A stretch of 64,000 nt of DNA from Spirosoma telluris. GTDB taxonomy: Bacteria > Bacteroidota > Bacteroidia > Cytophagales > Spirosomataceae. The notes beneath the pieces were generated by a model. It ran no database searches. It had not been told where the DNA came from and saw only the letters and a list, made by a program, of their open reading frames with translations. Position 1 is the first letter of the stretch. The number at the start of each line of letters is the position of its first letter. Shown here in pieces: positions 27,845-36,620 of the stretch. The position numbers were made by a program, and so were the translations under genes. The DNA is taken from assembly GCA_003259005.1 (NCBI GenBank), contig QLII01000001.1:1922001-1986000 (forward strand), in the 5' to 3' direction.

Positions 27845-29395
27845 ATGAGGTTCATTTTTACTAGTCTTATCGTTATTCTGCTCGGTACCGTTTGCCTGGC
27901 TCAGTCAGGTCAGGCACCTAAAACGGCCATCACCTATCGAAATCCGGTCATTGCGGGTGATTTTGCTGATCCCTCAATTATTCGGGTGGGTACTACCTAT
28001 TATGCTGCCGGAACTTCGTCGGAGTGGGGGCCTCCGTATCCCATCTATACATCGACCGATCTGGTCAACTGGACATACGTCGGCCCTGTATTTACAACCA
28101 TGCCTGCGTGGACAATGGGCAGCTACTGGGCACCGGAGCTTTTCTATCGAAACGGAACGTATTTCGTGTATTATACAGCCCGTCGAAAATCGGACAAACG
28201 ATCGTATATCGGCGTCGCCACTACCCGCGACCTGACGAAGGGCTTCACCGACTACGGTTTACTGCTCGAATGGACGAGCGAAGCTATTGATGCATTTGTA
28301 CTGGAAGATGCCGGGAAACTGTTCATTACCTGGAAAGCCTACGGATTAGATAAAGGAAAGGACATTGAGTTATTGGGTGCCGAACTGTCGGCCAATGGCC
28401 TTAAGGTTACCGGCAAAGCGTTTACGCTCCTGACTGCCGATCGTACTAATTGGGAAAGCGGAGGGGCCGAAGGGCAGGCCATTTTCAAATGGGGCCAGTA
28501 TTACTACATGACCTATTCGGGGAATGCGTGTTGTGGGCCTAAATGCAATTACCAGGTTGGACTGGCCCGAGCCGAAAAACTCCAGGGGCCCTGGGAAAAA
28601 TACGCTGGGAATCCCGTGTTGGTCAGCAACGATATCTGGAAATGTCCCGGTCATGGAACGGTGGTCACCACGCCCGATAATCGCTATTATTACCTGCACC
28701 ATGCCTACAACGGAATGGACTTTACGACGGTGGGGCGGCAGGGCGTGCTAAGTGAATTAATCTGGGATGAGAAAACCCAATGGCCCGCTTTTCGCTATGG
28801 CACCGCAATACCCGCTCTGAGTGAATCACCTATGGGAGCTAGCCAAAATAGAGTAGCCAGTTTAATCCTGGATTTTAAGGATACCAAGGCTGAAATTCCC
28901 TGGGTATGGGATGTTAGCCTTCCTAAGCCAACGTTCAGTGTCAAGGAAGGTAACCTGCAATTGACCAATACAGCTTCCGGCCCAGCAGGTAATTTTCTTG
29001 GTCTGGTTATCAAGCAAGGGACCTACACCTTTTCGGCAACAATGAATCCGCAACCCGATGTTCTCCAAAGTATTTGCCTATACGGTGATGCGGCCAATGG
29101 ACTGGGGTTAGGCGTTCGGAAAGGTTCGCTGGAGCTTTGGCAGGTAAAAGAAGGGGCTCGCACAGTTTTGAAAACCCAGTCAATACCCGAAAATGCGCAA
29201 TCGGTTAACGTACAGGTGCATACTGCTGCAGGTCAATACTATAACTTTAGCTATACGGTGGACGGAGGAAACCCGCAAGTTGTGACAGATCCGGTGTATG
29301 CTTCTTATCTTCCCCGTTGGGATCGCGCACCCGTATTGGGGTCAGTGTTTCGGGAGAAAGCAAGGGTAAAAGCGCTATTCGATCCATCAAGATGA
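27845..29395 (+). CDS. Secreted glycoside hydrolase family 43 protein
   Basis: A signal peptide ends at VCLAQS. The five-bladed propeller of GH43 follows: the base Asp in AGDFADPSIIRVG, the pKa-modulating Asp in SEAIDAFVLED and the acid Glu in NWESGGAEGQAIFKW. A second C-terminal beta-sandwich domain (residues ~340-515; FKDTKAEIPWVWDVSLPKP) resembles the GH43 C2-type module. Members cleave alpha-L-arabinofuranosides or beta-xylosides in plant polysaccharides. It begins 10 bp after the dehydratase stop and the next genes are convergent. Substrate choice cannot be read from the sequence. Confidence 0.87.
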   Translation: MRFIFTSLIVILLGTVCLAQSGQAPKTAITYRNPVIAGDFADPSIIRVGTTYYAAGTSSEWGPPYPIYTSTDLVNWTYVGPVFTTMPAWTMGSYWAPELFYRNGTYFVYYTARRKSDKRSYIGVATTRDLTKGFTDYGLLLEWTSEAIDAFVLEDAGKLFITWKAYGLDKGKDIELLGAELSANGLKVTGKAFTLLTADRTNWESGGAEGQAIFKWGQYYYMTYSGNACCGPKCNYQVGLARAEKLQGPWEKYAGNPVLVSNDIWKCPGHGTVVTTPDNRYYYLHHAYNGMDFTTVGRQGVLSELIWDEKTQWPAFRYGTAIPALSESPMGASQNRVASLILDFKDTKAEIPWVWDVSLPKPTFSVKEGNLQLTNTASGPAGNFLGLVIKQGTYTFSATMNPQPDVLQSICLYGDAANGLGLGVRKGSLELWQVKEGARTVLKTQSIPENAQSVNVQVHTAAGQYYNFSYTVDGGNPQVVTDPVYASYLPRWDRAPVLGSVFREKARVKALFDPSR

Positions 29396-29440
29396 GTTAC
29401 GAATAGCGCAGTCGATTTTCAGACTAACCGGTGACCTTTC

Positions 29441-30361
29441 CTAGCCCATCAGGGCAGCGCCAAAGACCCCAGCGCTATCGCCGAGTTTAGGCTTCAGAAA
29501 TAGCGTGTTGAGCCGTCTGTCGTTAAAAACGTATTTTTTTGCTCGCTCGAAGCCTTCTGTATACAGCAGGTCGATGTTGCCAACGCCCCCACCCAGCACA
29601 ATGGCATCAGGATCGAGCATGTTTATAATCGTAGAAACAGCCCGGCCAAAATACTCTAGCAGCCGATCGACAGTTGCCGCAGCGTAGGGGTCAGAGCCTT
29701 GATGATAGCGTTCGAGGATTTCTTTCAGATTTCGGCTTTCGCCACTCTGTTCAAGATAAAACCGTTGTAAGGCTGGGCCTGAAATAACCTGTTCGTTACA
29801 ACCACGTTTCCCACAGTAGCAAGGGTAGCCATTCTCTTCCAGAATGTTGTGCCCCACTCACCGCCAATTCCCTGACGGCCAGCCTGAACTATGGGAATTC
29901 CATCATAGCCCCGAAAAACAACCCGCCACCAACGCCCGTACCCAGAATAACCCAAAAACCACTCGAAAATCGGGGATAACGTCTTGTACAATACCCATTG
30001 TCGCTTCTGACAGAGCAAAGCAATTCGCATCGTTTGTGGTTGTCACAGGCACGCCCAGTTTACGGGCAAGATCATCCCGAAAGGGTTGCCCGTTGATACA
30101 GGTCATGTTCGAGTTTTTCATCGTGCCGGTTTCGGGATCGAGGGTGCCGGGCGTACAAAAGCCGATTTTCTCGGGTTGAAGTCCCGTTTCGGCTTTGAGT
30201 AACTCAATCAGTTTGCCAATCTGATTGATGATATGCTCATAACCATAATGGGCTTCTGTATCAATGCGTTTGCGAATAATTATCGCATCGGGCGAGGGTG
30301 CGGATAATATTACACCTTCAATTTTAGTGCCGCCTAAATCGACACCCCAATAGGTTTGCAT
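29441..30361 (-). CDS. ROK-family sugar kinase (three frameshifts)
   Basis: An N-terminal phosphate-1 motif VDLGGTKIEG, the sugar-binding NDANCFALSEA, an ROK zinc site in the restored region (GEWGH, then CYCGKRGCNEQ) and a late GGGVGNIDLL identify an ROK kinase such as glucokinase, fructokinase or N-acetylglucosamine kinase. Frames shift at + strand C runs 29852-29855, 29909-29912 and 29951-29953; one base added at each gives 307 residues. It lies 5 bp downstream of kduI on the same strand, so it is likely in the same operon. It probably phosphorylates the sugar product of the locus. Confidence 0.85.
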
Positions 30362-30366
30362 TTGTA

Positions 30367-31250
30367 TTATTTTAAGTCAGTAATCGCGCAGAAATCCATA
30401 TCGCCGTAGTCGAGGTTTTCGCCAGCCATCCCCCAGATGAAGGTGTAGTTCGACGTACCCGCTCCGGAGTGGATCGACCAGTTGGGCGAAATAACGGCCT
30501 GTTCATTCTGCATCCAGATATGGCGGGTTTCCTGCGGCTGACCCATGAAATGGCAGACGCTTTGCCCTTTGGGCACCTCGAAATAGAAATAGACTTCCAT
30601 ACGCCGATCGTGCGTGTGCGCAGGCATGGTATTCCAGACGCTACCCGCTTTCAGTTCGGTCATGCCCATCTGCAATTGGCAGGTTGGCAGCACACTGTTT
30701 ACCAGTAATTTATTGATGACCCGATGATTGGCTGTTTCCATGCTACCCAACTCCACCACTTCGGCTTCGGAGCGAGCTACTTTTCGAGTTGGATAACTAT
30801 GATGAGCCGGGGTCGAGTTCAAGTAAAACTTGGCCGGGTTACTATCGTCGTGAGAACTGAACTGAACATCCTGAGTACCCTGGCCAATGTATAGTGCCTC
30901 TTTGTATTCCAGATCGTAGGCTATACCATTGGCCACTACCCGACCAGGGCCACCAACGTTGATGATCCCCAACTCACGACGTTCCAGAAAATAAGCGGCT
31001 TTAAGTTGATCCGGTGCTTTCAGCGTTAACGGCTCCGTGATGGGCATAACTCCCCCGTCAGATAACGGTCGAAAAACGACAGCACCCAGCGGAACTGATC
31101 GGCTACGAACAGATTTTCGATCAGGAAATTCTGCCGAAGCTGATCCGTATTCATGCCTTTTACTTCGCCGGGTGAGTTGGCGTATCGGCTCTCGAAAACG
31201 GTTTCCTGTTCAGCGCGGCTATTCGCAAGAGGAGTCAATTCAGTTTGCAT
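30367..31250 (-). CDS. kduI: 5-keto-4-deoxyuronate isomerase KduI (one frameshift)
   Basis: KduI interconverts 5-keto-4-deoxyuronate and 2,5-diketo-3-deoxygluconate in pectin and glycosaminoglycan breakdown. Zn-binding residues are visible in [13 protein letters not shown], and the N-terminal [15 protein letters not shown] plus the [18 protein letters not shown] segment match the family. The break at C5 31052-31056 needs one added base to continue as [11 protein letters not shown]. The restored length is 294 residues; the family norm is ~280. The ATG is at 31250. It sits between the ROK kinase and the FucP-like transporter, which supports a uronate catabolic role for the cluster. Confidence 0.9.
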
Positions 31251-31394
31251 AAAACGATCAGTGCCTGCCAGCAGCAAGGCGTTTACGTAATTTTTGGTAA
31301 AATAAGCACAAAACAACGGTTTGTGATTTGTGCGGGCGCTATAGGCTACTGGGAAATAGTCAGAAATAGGCCCGCCATACCCTTTTATGCTCAG

Positions 31395-31426
31395 AACTTC
31401 CCGAAAGTTTCAACTTTCGGGAAGTT
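31395..31426. terminator. 15-bp palindrome between transporter and kduI
   Basis: AACTTCCCGAAAGTT (31395-31409) and its complement (31412-31426) form a hairpin with a 2-base loop. It can end the transporter transcript on the minus strand. The motif also resembles a dispersed palindrome in Bacteroidota. Confidence 0.6.
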
Positions 31427-31456
31427 TATTGATGCGAAAATCAGCATCTCACGAAT

Positions 31457-32710
31457 TTATTTCACCTTATAGAACTTTGCCCCAAACAGGAAAATAACCA
31501 CGTAGCAGATAATGGGTAGGTAGTATGCGTTGGCGACATCTTTCTCAGCAGCCATGCCCATCAAAAAGGGAAAAACAGCACCACCAACTACGCCCATAGA
31601 AATAAATGAGGATGCTTGCTGCGTATGCGAGCCCAGATTTTTCAACCCTAAACTAAAAATGGTTGGGAACATGATGCTGAAAAAGAAATTGAGCATCAAA
31701 AGGGCAATGAAGGAAGGCCAGCCCAGACTTTGCGTAATGATGAGGCACATCAAAATATTGCCAGCCGCAAAAATAGCCAGCAAGGTATGGGGAGCAATTA
31801 CCCGCATCAGGAAGGTACCCACAAAACGTCCGGCGAGCATAAGCCCCATAAACAGCACCATATAGTTACCCGCTACGGCGTCGGAGAACCCCATTTTTTC
31901 GTGGCCATAATTAATAAAAAAAGCCCAGGTACCTCCCTGTGCAGCCACATTAAAAAACTGGGCAATAACGGCCCATACAAAGTGCTTGTGCTCGAATAGT
32001 GTTTTTCCGGGTTCAACATCCACGTTTGCGGCATCCGGATCGGCCACGGCCACCGTTGCATGTGGGTCCGTTAGAGCAGGCACTTTCACGAATGAAAAAA
32101 GCACGGCAATGGTAGCAATAACACTGCCGATGGCAATATATAATGTCTTCACCGAGGTCAGATCTGTACTGCCTTCGGTATTATTTCGCAGTAGGAAATA
32201 AGACCCAATAGCGGGCCCGATGATGGCCCCTAAAGCGTTGAATGCCTGAGCAAAATTAATCCGTTGATCGCTGGTGCGCTGGTCGCCAAGCGAGGCTACA
32301 AAAGGGTGGGCAACCGTTTCAAGGGTCGATAGACCACAGCCGAGTATAAATAGGGCAATGCCAAAATAGGTAAAGGAAGCAGCAGCAGCGGCTGGCACAA
32401 ATAGAAACGCACCTGTTGCAAACAGCGAAAGCCCCAGCAATACTCCGTTTTTATAGCCAAACCGTTTCATGAACAAGCCCGCCGGAATACCCATCACGAA
32501 ATAGGCCCCGAAAATAGCAAACTGAACAAAAGCCGATTGGGTCTTGGTAAGACTCAGCACATGCTGAAAGTGCTTGTTTAAGACGTCGCCCATGGTGATG
32601 GCAACCCCCCAAAACATGAAAAGAGATGTGACAAAGACGAGTGTAACGAGGTATTTGCTATCGGTAAAAGTGGCTGGCGTCGATTTGCCAGATGCGGTGG
32701 TTGCCTGCAT
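31457..32710 (-). CDS. fucP: MFS sugar transporter, FucP-like
   Basis: A 417-residue protein with about twelve membrane segments. The N-terminal SLFMFWGVAITMGDVLNKHF, the PAGLFMKRFGYKNGVLLGL loop and GCGLSTLETVAHPFVASLG match the fucose:H+ symporter (FHS) family, which imports L-fucose, glucose, galactose or related sugars. It is divergent from nothing and followed by kduI and the ROK kinase on the same strand, though a palindrome separates them. In this context hexose, hexuronate or a disaccharide uptake is likely; the substrate is inference. Confidence 0.88.
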   Translation of the reverse strand: MQATTASGKSTPATFTDSKYLVTLVFVTSLFMFWGVAITMGDVLNKHFQHVLSLTKTQSAFVQFAIFGAYFVMGIPAGLFMKRFGYKNGVLLGLSLFATGAFLFVPAAAAASFTYFGIALFILGCGLSTLETVAHPFVASLGDQRTSDQRINFAQAFNALGAIIGPAIGSYFLLRNNTEGSTDLTSVKTLYIAIGSVIATIAVLFSFVKVPALTDPHATVAVADPDAANVDVEPGKTLFEHKHFVWAVIAQFFNVAAQGGTWAFFINYGHEKMGFSDAVAGNYMVLFMGLMLAGRFVGTFLMRVIAPHTLLAIFAAGNILMCLIITQSLGWPSFIALLMLNFFFSIMFPTIFSLGLKNLGSHTQQASSFISMGVVGGAVFPFLMGMAAEKDVANAYYLPIICYVVIFLFGAKFYKVK

Positions 32711-32949
32711 GATTTAGGTTAATTAATGACTAATTAGGTATTCGAGCGTTGTATCGTCCATTGACTACTAAACACGTCCAGGGGTGTAAAGCCGTTTATC
32801 CGGCTAAATTACCCTTATCGACTTTAATTTGCACGTTGAGTGCGAGCATTGTCCGGTACCGGCCGCCCAGCCAAATCAAATCAACGCAAGTTTATGATAG
32901 AAATAGCTGTTTTGCCGCATTTGTTGTTATAGTGGTAGTAGCAAATACG

Positions 32950-33459
32950 ATGGAGCCAATGCCCACAGACGACCGTGCCTTCAACTACAACCTCGACTAC
33001 CGGAATCTAAATCTCCGGGAACACCCGGAACTCTATCGCGTTGGTAAGGGTGAAATGGGCGTATTACTCGTACAGCCATATAAAGACGAAATTCTACCCA
33101 ACTGGCGTTTTAAGACACCAGAAATTGCTCGGGAGTCGTCTGAAAAAATTTACCAGTTGTTTCTGGATTACAAAGCAAACGGCGACTTCATTGGCATGGA
33201 CATGGCCAGGAAGTTTCTGCAAATGGGATACACCCGAGCCAGGCGTTACGCAAACCACCGCACCGGCCAGAAATACGATGGGCCAGTGCCTAACGATAAA
33301 AAAGGCCAATCGGGCGCTCATGGACGTGCACAACTGCCTCGCGAAGAAGACCCTGTCAAAGCAGAGTCGGCCCGAATTTTTTATGGAAAATATCTGGAAG
33401 CGCGGGAAGACGAAGAATACAAAAAACGGAAGAAGGAGTGGCAAAAAACATATGGGTGA
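32950..33459 (+). CDS. DUF4385 family protein
   Basis: A 169-residue cytosolic protein with a Tyr- and Arg-rich core: FNYNLDYRNLNLREHPELY, VGKGEMGVLLVQPYK, KTPEIARESSEKIYQLF and MGYTRARRYANHRTGQKYD. I assign it to DUF4385 from memory of this layout. The ORF is open upstream from 32749, but the ATG at 32950 gives the family-like start. It ends 20 bp before a putative promoter for the RNA-ligase gene. The basic C terminus (EYKKRKKEWQKTYG) could contact nucleic acid. Function unknown. Confidence 0.75.
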   Translation: MEPMPTDDRAFNYNLDYRNLNLREHPELYRVGKGEMGVLLVQPYKDEILPNWRFKTPEIARESSEKIYQLFLDYKANGDFIGMDMARKFLQMGYTRARRYANHRTGQKYDGPVPNDKKGQSGAHGRAQLPREEDPVKAESARIFYGKYLEAREDEEYKKRKKEWQKTYG

Positions 33460-33478
33460 TTTATTGAATTTGTCCCAT

Positions 33479-33486
33479 TATCTTTG
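33479..33486 (+). promoter_or_regulatory. -7 box TATCTTTG before RNA ligase
   Basis: An exact TAnnTTTG match 131 bp before the ligase ATG and 20 bp after the DUF4385 stop, so the RNA-repair pair may be transcribed on its own. A TTG at 33464-33466 lies too close to be a standard -33 element. Confidence 0.45.
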
Positions 33487-33616
33487 CCGTGTTCAATTAA
33501 TTATCACCCGCAAGCTACTGAATGTCATGTAATCGCGCACAGGCTCCACTCCTTGGATAGCCTTTACCTCCGGTAAAGTGCCTGTGTTTGTATTGTTTCA
33601 TCAAAACGCGATTATC

Positions 33617-34318
33617 ATGATTTCCCGCAAATATAGCCGGACGTATCATTACCCGTTTTCGCCGGGTACTACGAGCGACGACCGTATCAATTATCACATT
33701 CAGGAAGATATTTTCCGAATCCAAACGCTGGTTCATACCGAGAAACTAGACGGCGAAAACAACTGTCTGAACCGCTACGGGGTGTTTGCCCGTTCGCATG
33801 CAGCCCCCTCCGAAACACCCTGGACACGCCACCTTCGTGAGCGCTGGGCAACCCTCAGGCATGATCTGGGGGATCTGGAAGTATTTGGCGAGAACCTTTA
33901 TGCCGTGCATTCCATTTCGTATGCCCGAATCGACGCTTACTTCTATGTGTTTGCCATTCGGGAAAACGATCAGTGGCTATCGTGGGAAGAAGTTCAGTTT
34001 TATGCACACTTGCTCGACTTCCCAACCGTGCCTGAATTGGCGATTCAGACCCAGCCGTTCACGATGGCAGCTATAGAAGTTGATGTAAACCAGTGGGCAA
34101 CCCAACCCAGTATATTTAGTTCGTACGATGCCCATTCGGGCGAACCCTGTACCCGTGAAGGTATTGTGACGCGTAACGCCAATGGGTTTCCCGTTGACGA
34201 ACATAGTCACCATGTTTTCAAATATGTCCGGAAGGGGCACGTCAAAACCGACGAGCACTGGACTCGAAACTGGCAACGCGCCCGCTTGATTCACGAGCAG
34301 TCAACTGACCTGCGCTAA
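33617..34318 (+). CDS. ATP-dependent RNA ligase
   Basis: A 233-residue covalent nucleotidyltransferase of the RNA_ligase type. Motif I is TEKLDGENNCL with Lys43 as predicted AMP-accepting residue; motif III is DLEVFGENLYAVHSI; motif IIIa is DAYFYVFAI; motif IV is CTREGIVTR; motif V is HHVFKYVRKGHV. RNA ligases of this class seal 5'-phosphate and 3'-OH ends. The ORF also opens at 33578 with GTG, but the ATG at 33617 matches family starts. The HD-Pnk gene begins 14 bp downstream, so end-healing and end-sealing enzymes are co-expressed. Confidence 0.88.
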   Translation: MISRKYSRTYHYPFSPGTTSDDRINYHIQEDIFRIQTLVHTEKLDGENNCLNRYGVFARSHAAPSETPWTRHLRERWATLRHDLGDLEVFGENLYAVHSISYARIDAYFYVFAIRENDQWLSWEEVQFYAHLLDFPTVPELAIQTQPFTMAAIEVDVNQWATQPSIFSSYDAHSGEPCTREGIVTRNANGFPVDEHSHHVFKYVRKGHVKTDEHWTRNWQRARLIHEQSTDLR

Positions 34319-34331
34319 CCACCAGAACTTT

Positions 34332-35470
34332 ATGTGGACATTCACAAACGATAAACGATGGTCGGCCCTCACGAATCATTTTCCTGAAATTCAGGATATG
34401 GCAGGTGTCGTGCAGGACCCATGCCACCACGCCGAGGGCGATGTGGCGATTCATACTCAGATGGTACTGGCCAGCCTGACAGAACAGCCTGATTACAAAT
34501 CCCTGCCAGTTTCTGAGCAGGAAATTGTTTGGACAGCGACATTGCTGCATGACGTAGAGAAACGCTCAACAACGGTGGTTGAACCAGACGGTACGATTAC
34601 CTCCAAAGGACACGCCCGACGTGGTGAACGAACCGCTCGGGAATTGCTCTATGTGGCTGATCACTTGATTGCTCCTGCGCCGTTTTTTGAGCGGAAACAG
34701 ATCTGCAAATTAGTGCGCTATCATAGCCTACCGCTCTGGATTTTCGAGAAACCAGACCCGTTGAAAACACTGTTGCAAGTGAGTTTGGAAGTAAATACAC
34801 ACTGGTTAACGATGTTGGCCAGAGCCGATGTTCGCGGGCGCATCTGTATAGATCAGGTCGATTTGCTTTACCGGGTTGATTTGTTCGAGGAGTTTTGTCG
34901 CGAAAACGAGTGTTGGGGTCAAGCGCATTCGTTTGTCAGTCCTGCGGCCCGGTTTCACTATTTCAGTCGCGACGACGCCCATCCGGATTACGAACCCTTT
35001 GGCGAGCCCCCTGCGAAGTGGTGCTACTATCGGGTTTACCCGGTTCAGGGAAGGATACGTTCATCGCCCGCCACCTGGCCGATTGGCCTGTGGTTAGTTT
35101 GGATACCTATCGGCGGAAGCTGAAAATTAGCCCGACGGATAAACAAGGAACCAGCCGGGTCGTACAGATGGCGAAAGAAGAAGCGAAGGCCCTATTGCGG
35201 AGTCGTACCTCCTTTGTCTGGAATGCAACAAACCTAACACATCAGTTACGGCAACAACTCGTTGACTTATTCACCACCTACAAAGCGCGGGTTCGTATCG
35301 TTTATGTGGAGGTTCCTTACCGGCAACTTATCCGGCAAAACCGCGAACGCGACCATATTGTGCCGGATGATGTTCTGCAACGAATGATGGCAAGGCTGGA
35401 AATCCCGGCGGTATGGGAAGCTCATCAGGTCGACTACGTAGTACCTGAGTCGATACCGAAACTCGTATAA
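34332..35470 (+). CDS. HD-Pnk: HD phosphoesterase fused to 5'-OH polynucleotide kinase (one frameshift)
   Basis: The N-terminal half (residues ~1-210) has HD-domain metal ligands in VAIHTQMV, ATLLHDVEKR, GHARRGERTA and VRYHSLPLWIF. The C-terminal half is a P-loop kinase: LLSGLPGSGKDTF (Walker A), VSLDTYRRKL with the predicted general-base Asp and QNRERDHIVPDDVL as lid. One C added at C5 35007-35011 joins them into 379 residues. Runella slithyformis HD-Pnk, described biochemically, removes 2',3'-cyclic phosphate or 3'-phosphate ends and phosphorylates 5'-OH ends of RNA and DNA. The upstream RNA ligase makes a complete break-repair module. Predicted cytosolic. Confidence 0.88.
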
Positions 35471-35500
35471 GTTTCCCGGTCTGGAACTTATTTCTTTATG

Positions 35501-35508
35501 TAGCTTTG
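35501..35508 (+). promoter_or_regulatory. -7 box TAGCTTTG before folD
   Basis: Exact TAnnTTTG match 79 bp before the folD ATG. The inverted repeat at 35522-35568 would lie in the 5' untranslated region. Confidence 0.5.
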
Positions 35509-35521
35509 CGGCAGAATTAAC

Positions 35522-35568
35522 AGTCGTCAGTCGATAATCATCCGAGTTTGATAGTCGACTGACGACTA
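35522..35568. repeat. Inverted repeat AGTCGTCAGTCGATAATC
   Basis: AGTCGTCAGTCGATAATC (35522-35539) and GATAGTCGACTGACGACT (35551-35568) pair with two mismatches. It lies between HD-Pnk and folD. Confidence 0.6.
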
Positions 35569-35586
35569 ATCACTTACGACTACTTT

Positions 35587-36466
35587 ATGCAACTCCTTGA
35601 CGGTAAAGTCCTTTCAGCACAAATTAAACAGGAAATTGCGGCAGAGGTCGCTCAGATTCGCGACCAGGGCGGCAAGATTCCGCACCTGGTCGCCATTCTG
35701 GTCGGCAACAAAGGAGCCTCGGAAACCTACGTGGCTTCGAAAATGAAAAATTGCGAAGAGGTCGGGATGAACTCGACACTCATCCGATTCGATCCATCGG
35801 TTACGGAAGAAGAGCTCCTGGCCAAAGTTCGGGAAGTGAACGAAAATCCTGACATGGACGGGCTAATCGTGCAACTCCCCTCCCCGACCATATCAACCCC
35901 GACCGGGTGATGGAAACCATCGATCCAGCCAAAGACGTAGACGGTTTTCACCCCATCAACATCGGGCGTATGGCCAAAGGGCTACCCGCCTACATATCGG
36001 CAACGCCACAGGGCGTGCTGGAAATGATCAAACGATATAACATCGAAACATCGGGCAAACACTGTGTCGTAGTTGGTCGCAGCCAGATTGTGGGTTTGCC
36101 CATGTCGATTCTGATGCAGCGGAATACCTATCCGGAAACTGTACGGTTACCATTACGCATAGCCGGACGACCAATCTGGCTGAAATATGCCGCTCGGCTG
36201 ATATTTTGGTAGCGGCCCTCGGCAAGCCCGAATTCGTAACTGCCGACATGGTAAAAGAAGGTGCCGTTGTCATTGACGTAGGCTTAGAGCGTGTACCCGA
36301 TGCTACTAAGAAAAGTGGTTTTGCCTTGAAGGGTGACGTTAAATTCGATGAAGTAGCCCCTAAAACAAGTTTCATTACGCCCGTTCCCGGTGGTGTTGGC
36401 CTAATGACCATCTGCTCGCTCATGCAGAATACATTGAAGGCCGCGCGGGGTGCGATTTATTCGTGA
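35587..36466 (+). CDS. folD: Bifunctional methylene-THF dehydrogenase/cyclohydrolase FolD (two frameshifts)
   Basis: FolD interconverts 5,10-methylene-THF and 10-formyl-THF. The substrate motif [18 protein letters not shown] carries the catalytic Lys, and the cofactor site is [17 protein letters not shown]. The C terminus has [20 protein letters not shown]. One base is missing at C4 35877-35880 (restoring [17 protein letters not shown]) and one near G2 36133-36134 (restoring the VTITHSRT segment). The result is 293 residues. A single-copy folD is needed for one-carbon metabolism, so both breaks are likely sequence errors. A terminator follows. Confidence 0.92.
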
Positions 36467-36535
36467 TTCAGGTAGGTCGATTCAGGCCAAGTACGCATTC
36501 CTGACGACTATTAATGCATACTTAACAAACTTTAA

Positions 36536-36568
36536 CAGCCCGCCCTAGCCCGGTCGGGCTGCTTTTTT
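36536..36568 (+). terminator. Intrinsic terminator after folD
   Basis: CAGCCCG (36536-36542) pairs with CGGGCTG (36555-36561) and is followed by CTTTTTTG. Confidence 0.8.
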
Positions 36569-36571
36569 GCG

Positions 36572-36579
36572 TATTTTTG
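36572..36579 (+). promoter_or_regulatory. -7 box TATTTTTG before DUF2723 gene
   Basis: Exact TAnnTTTG match 41 bp before the ATG at 36621, directly after the folD terminator. Confidence 0.5.
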
Positions 36580-36620
36580 GCAGCTACTTACACAAAAGCA
36601 GTTCGTTAATCTTCATTTGT

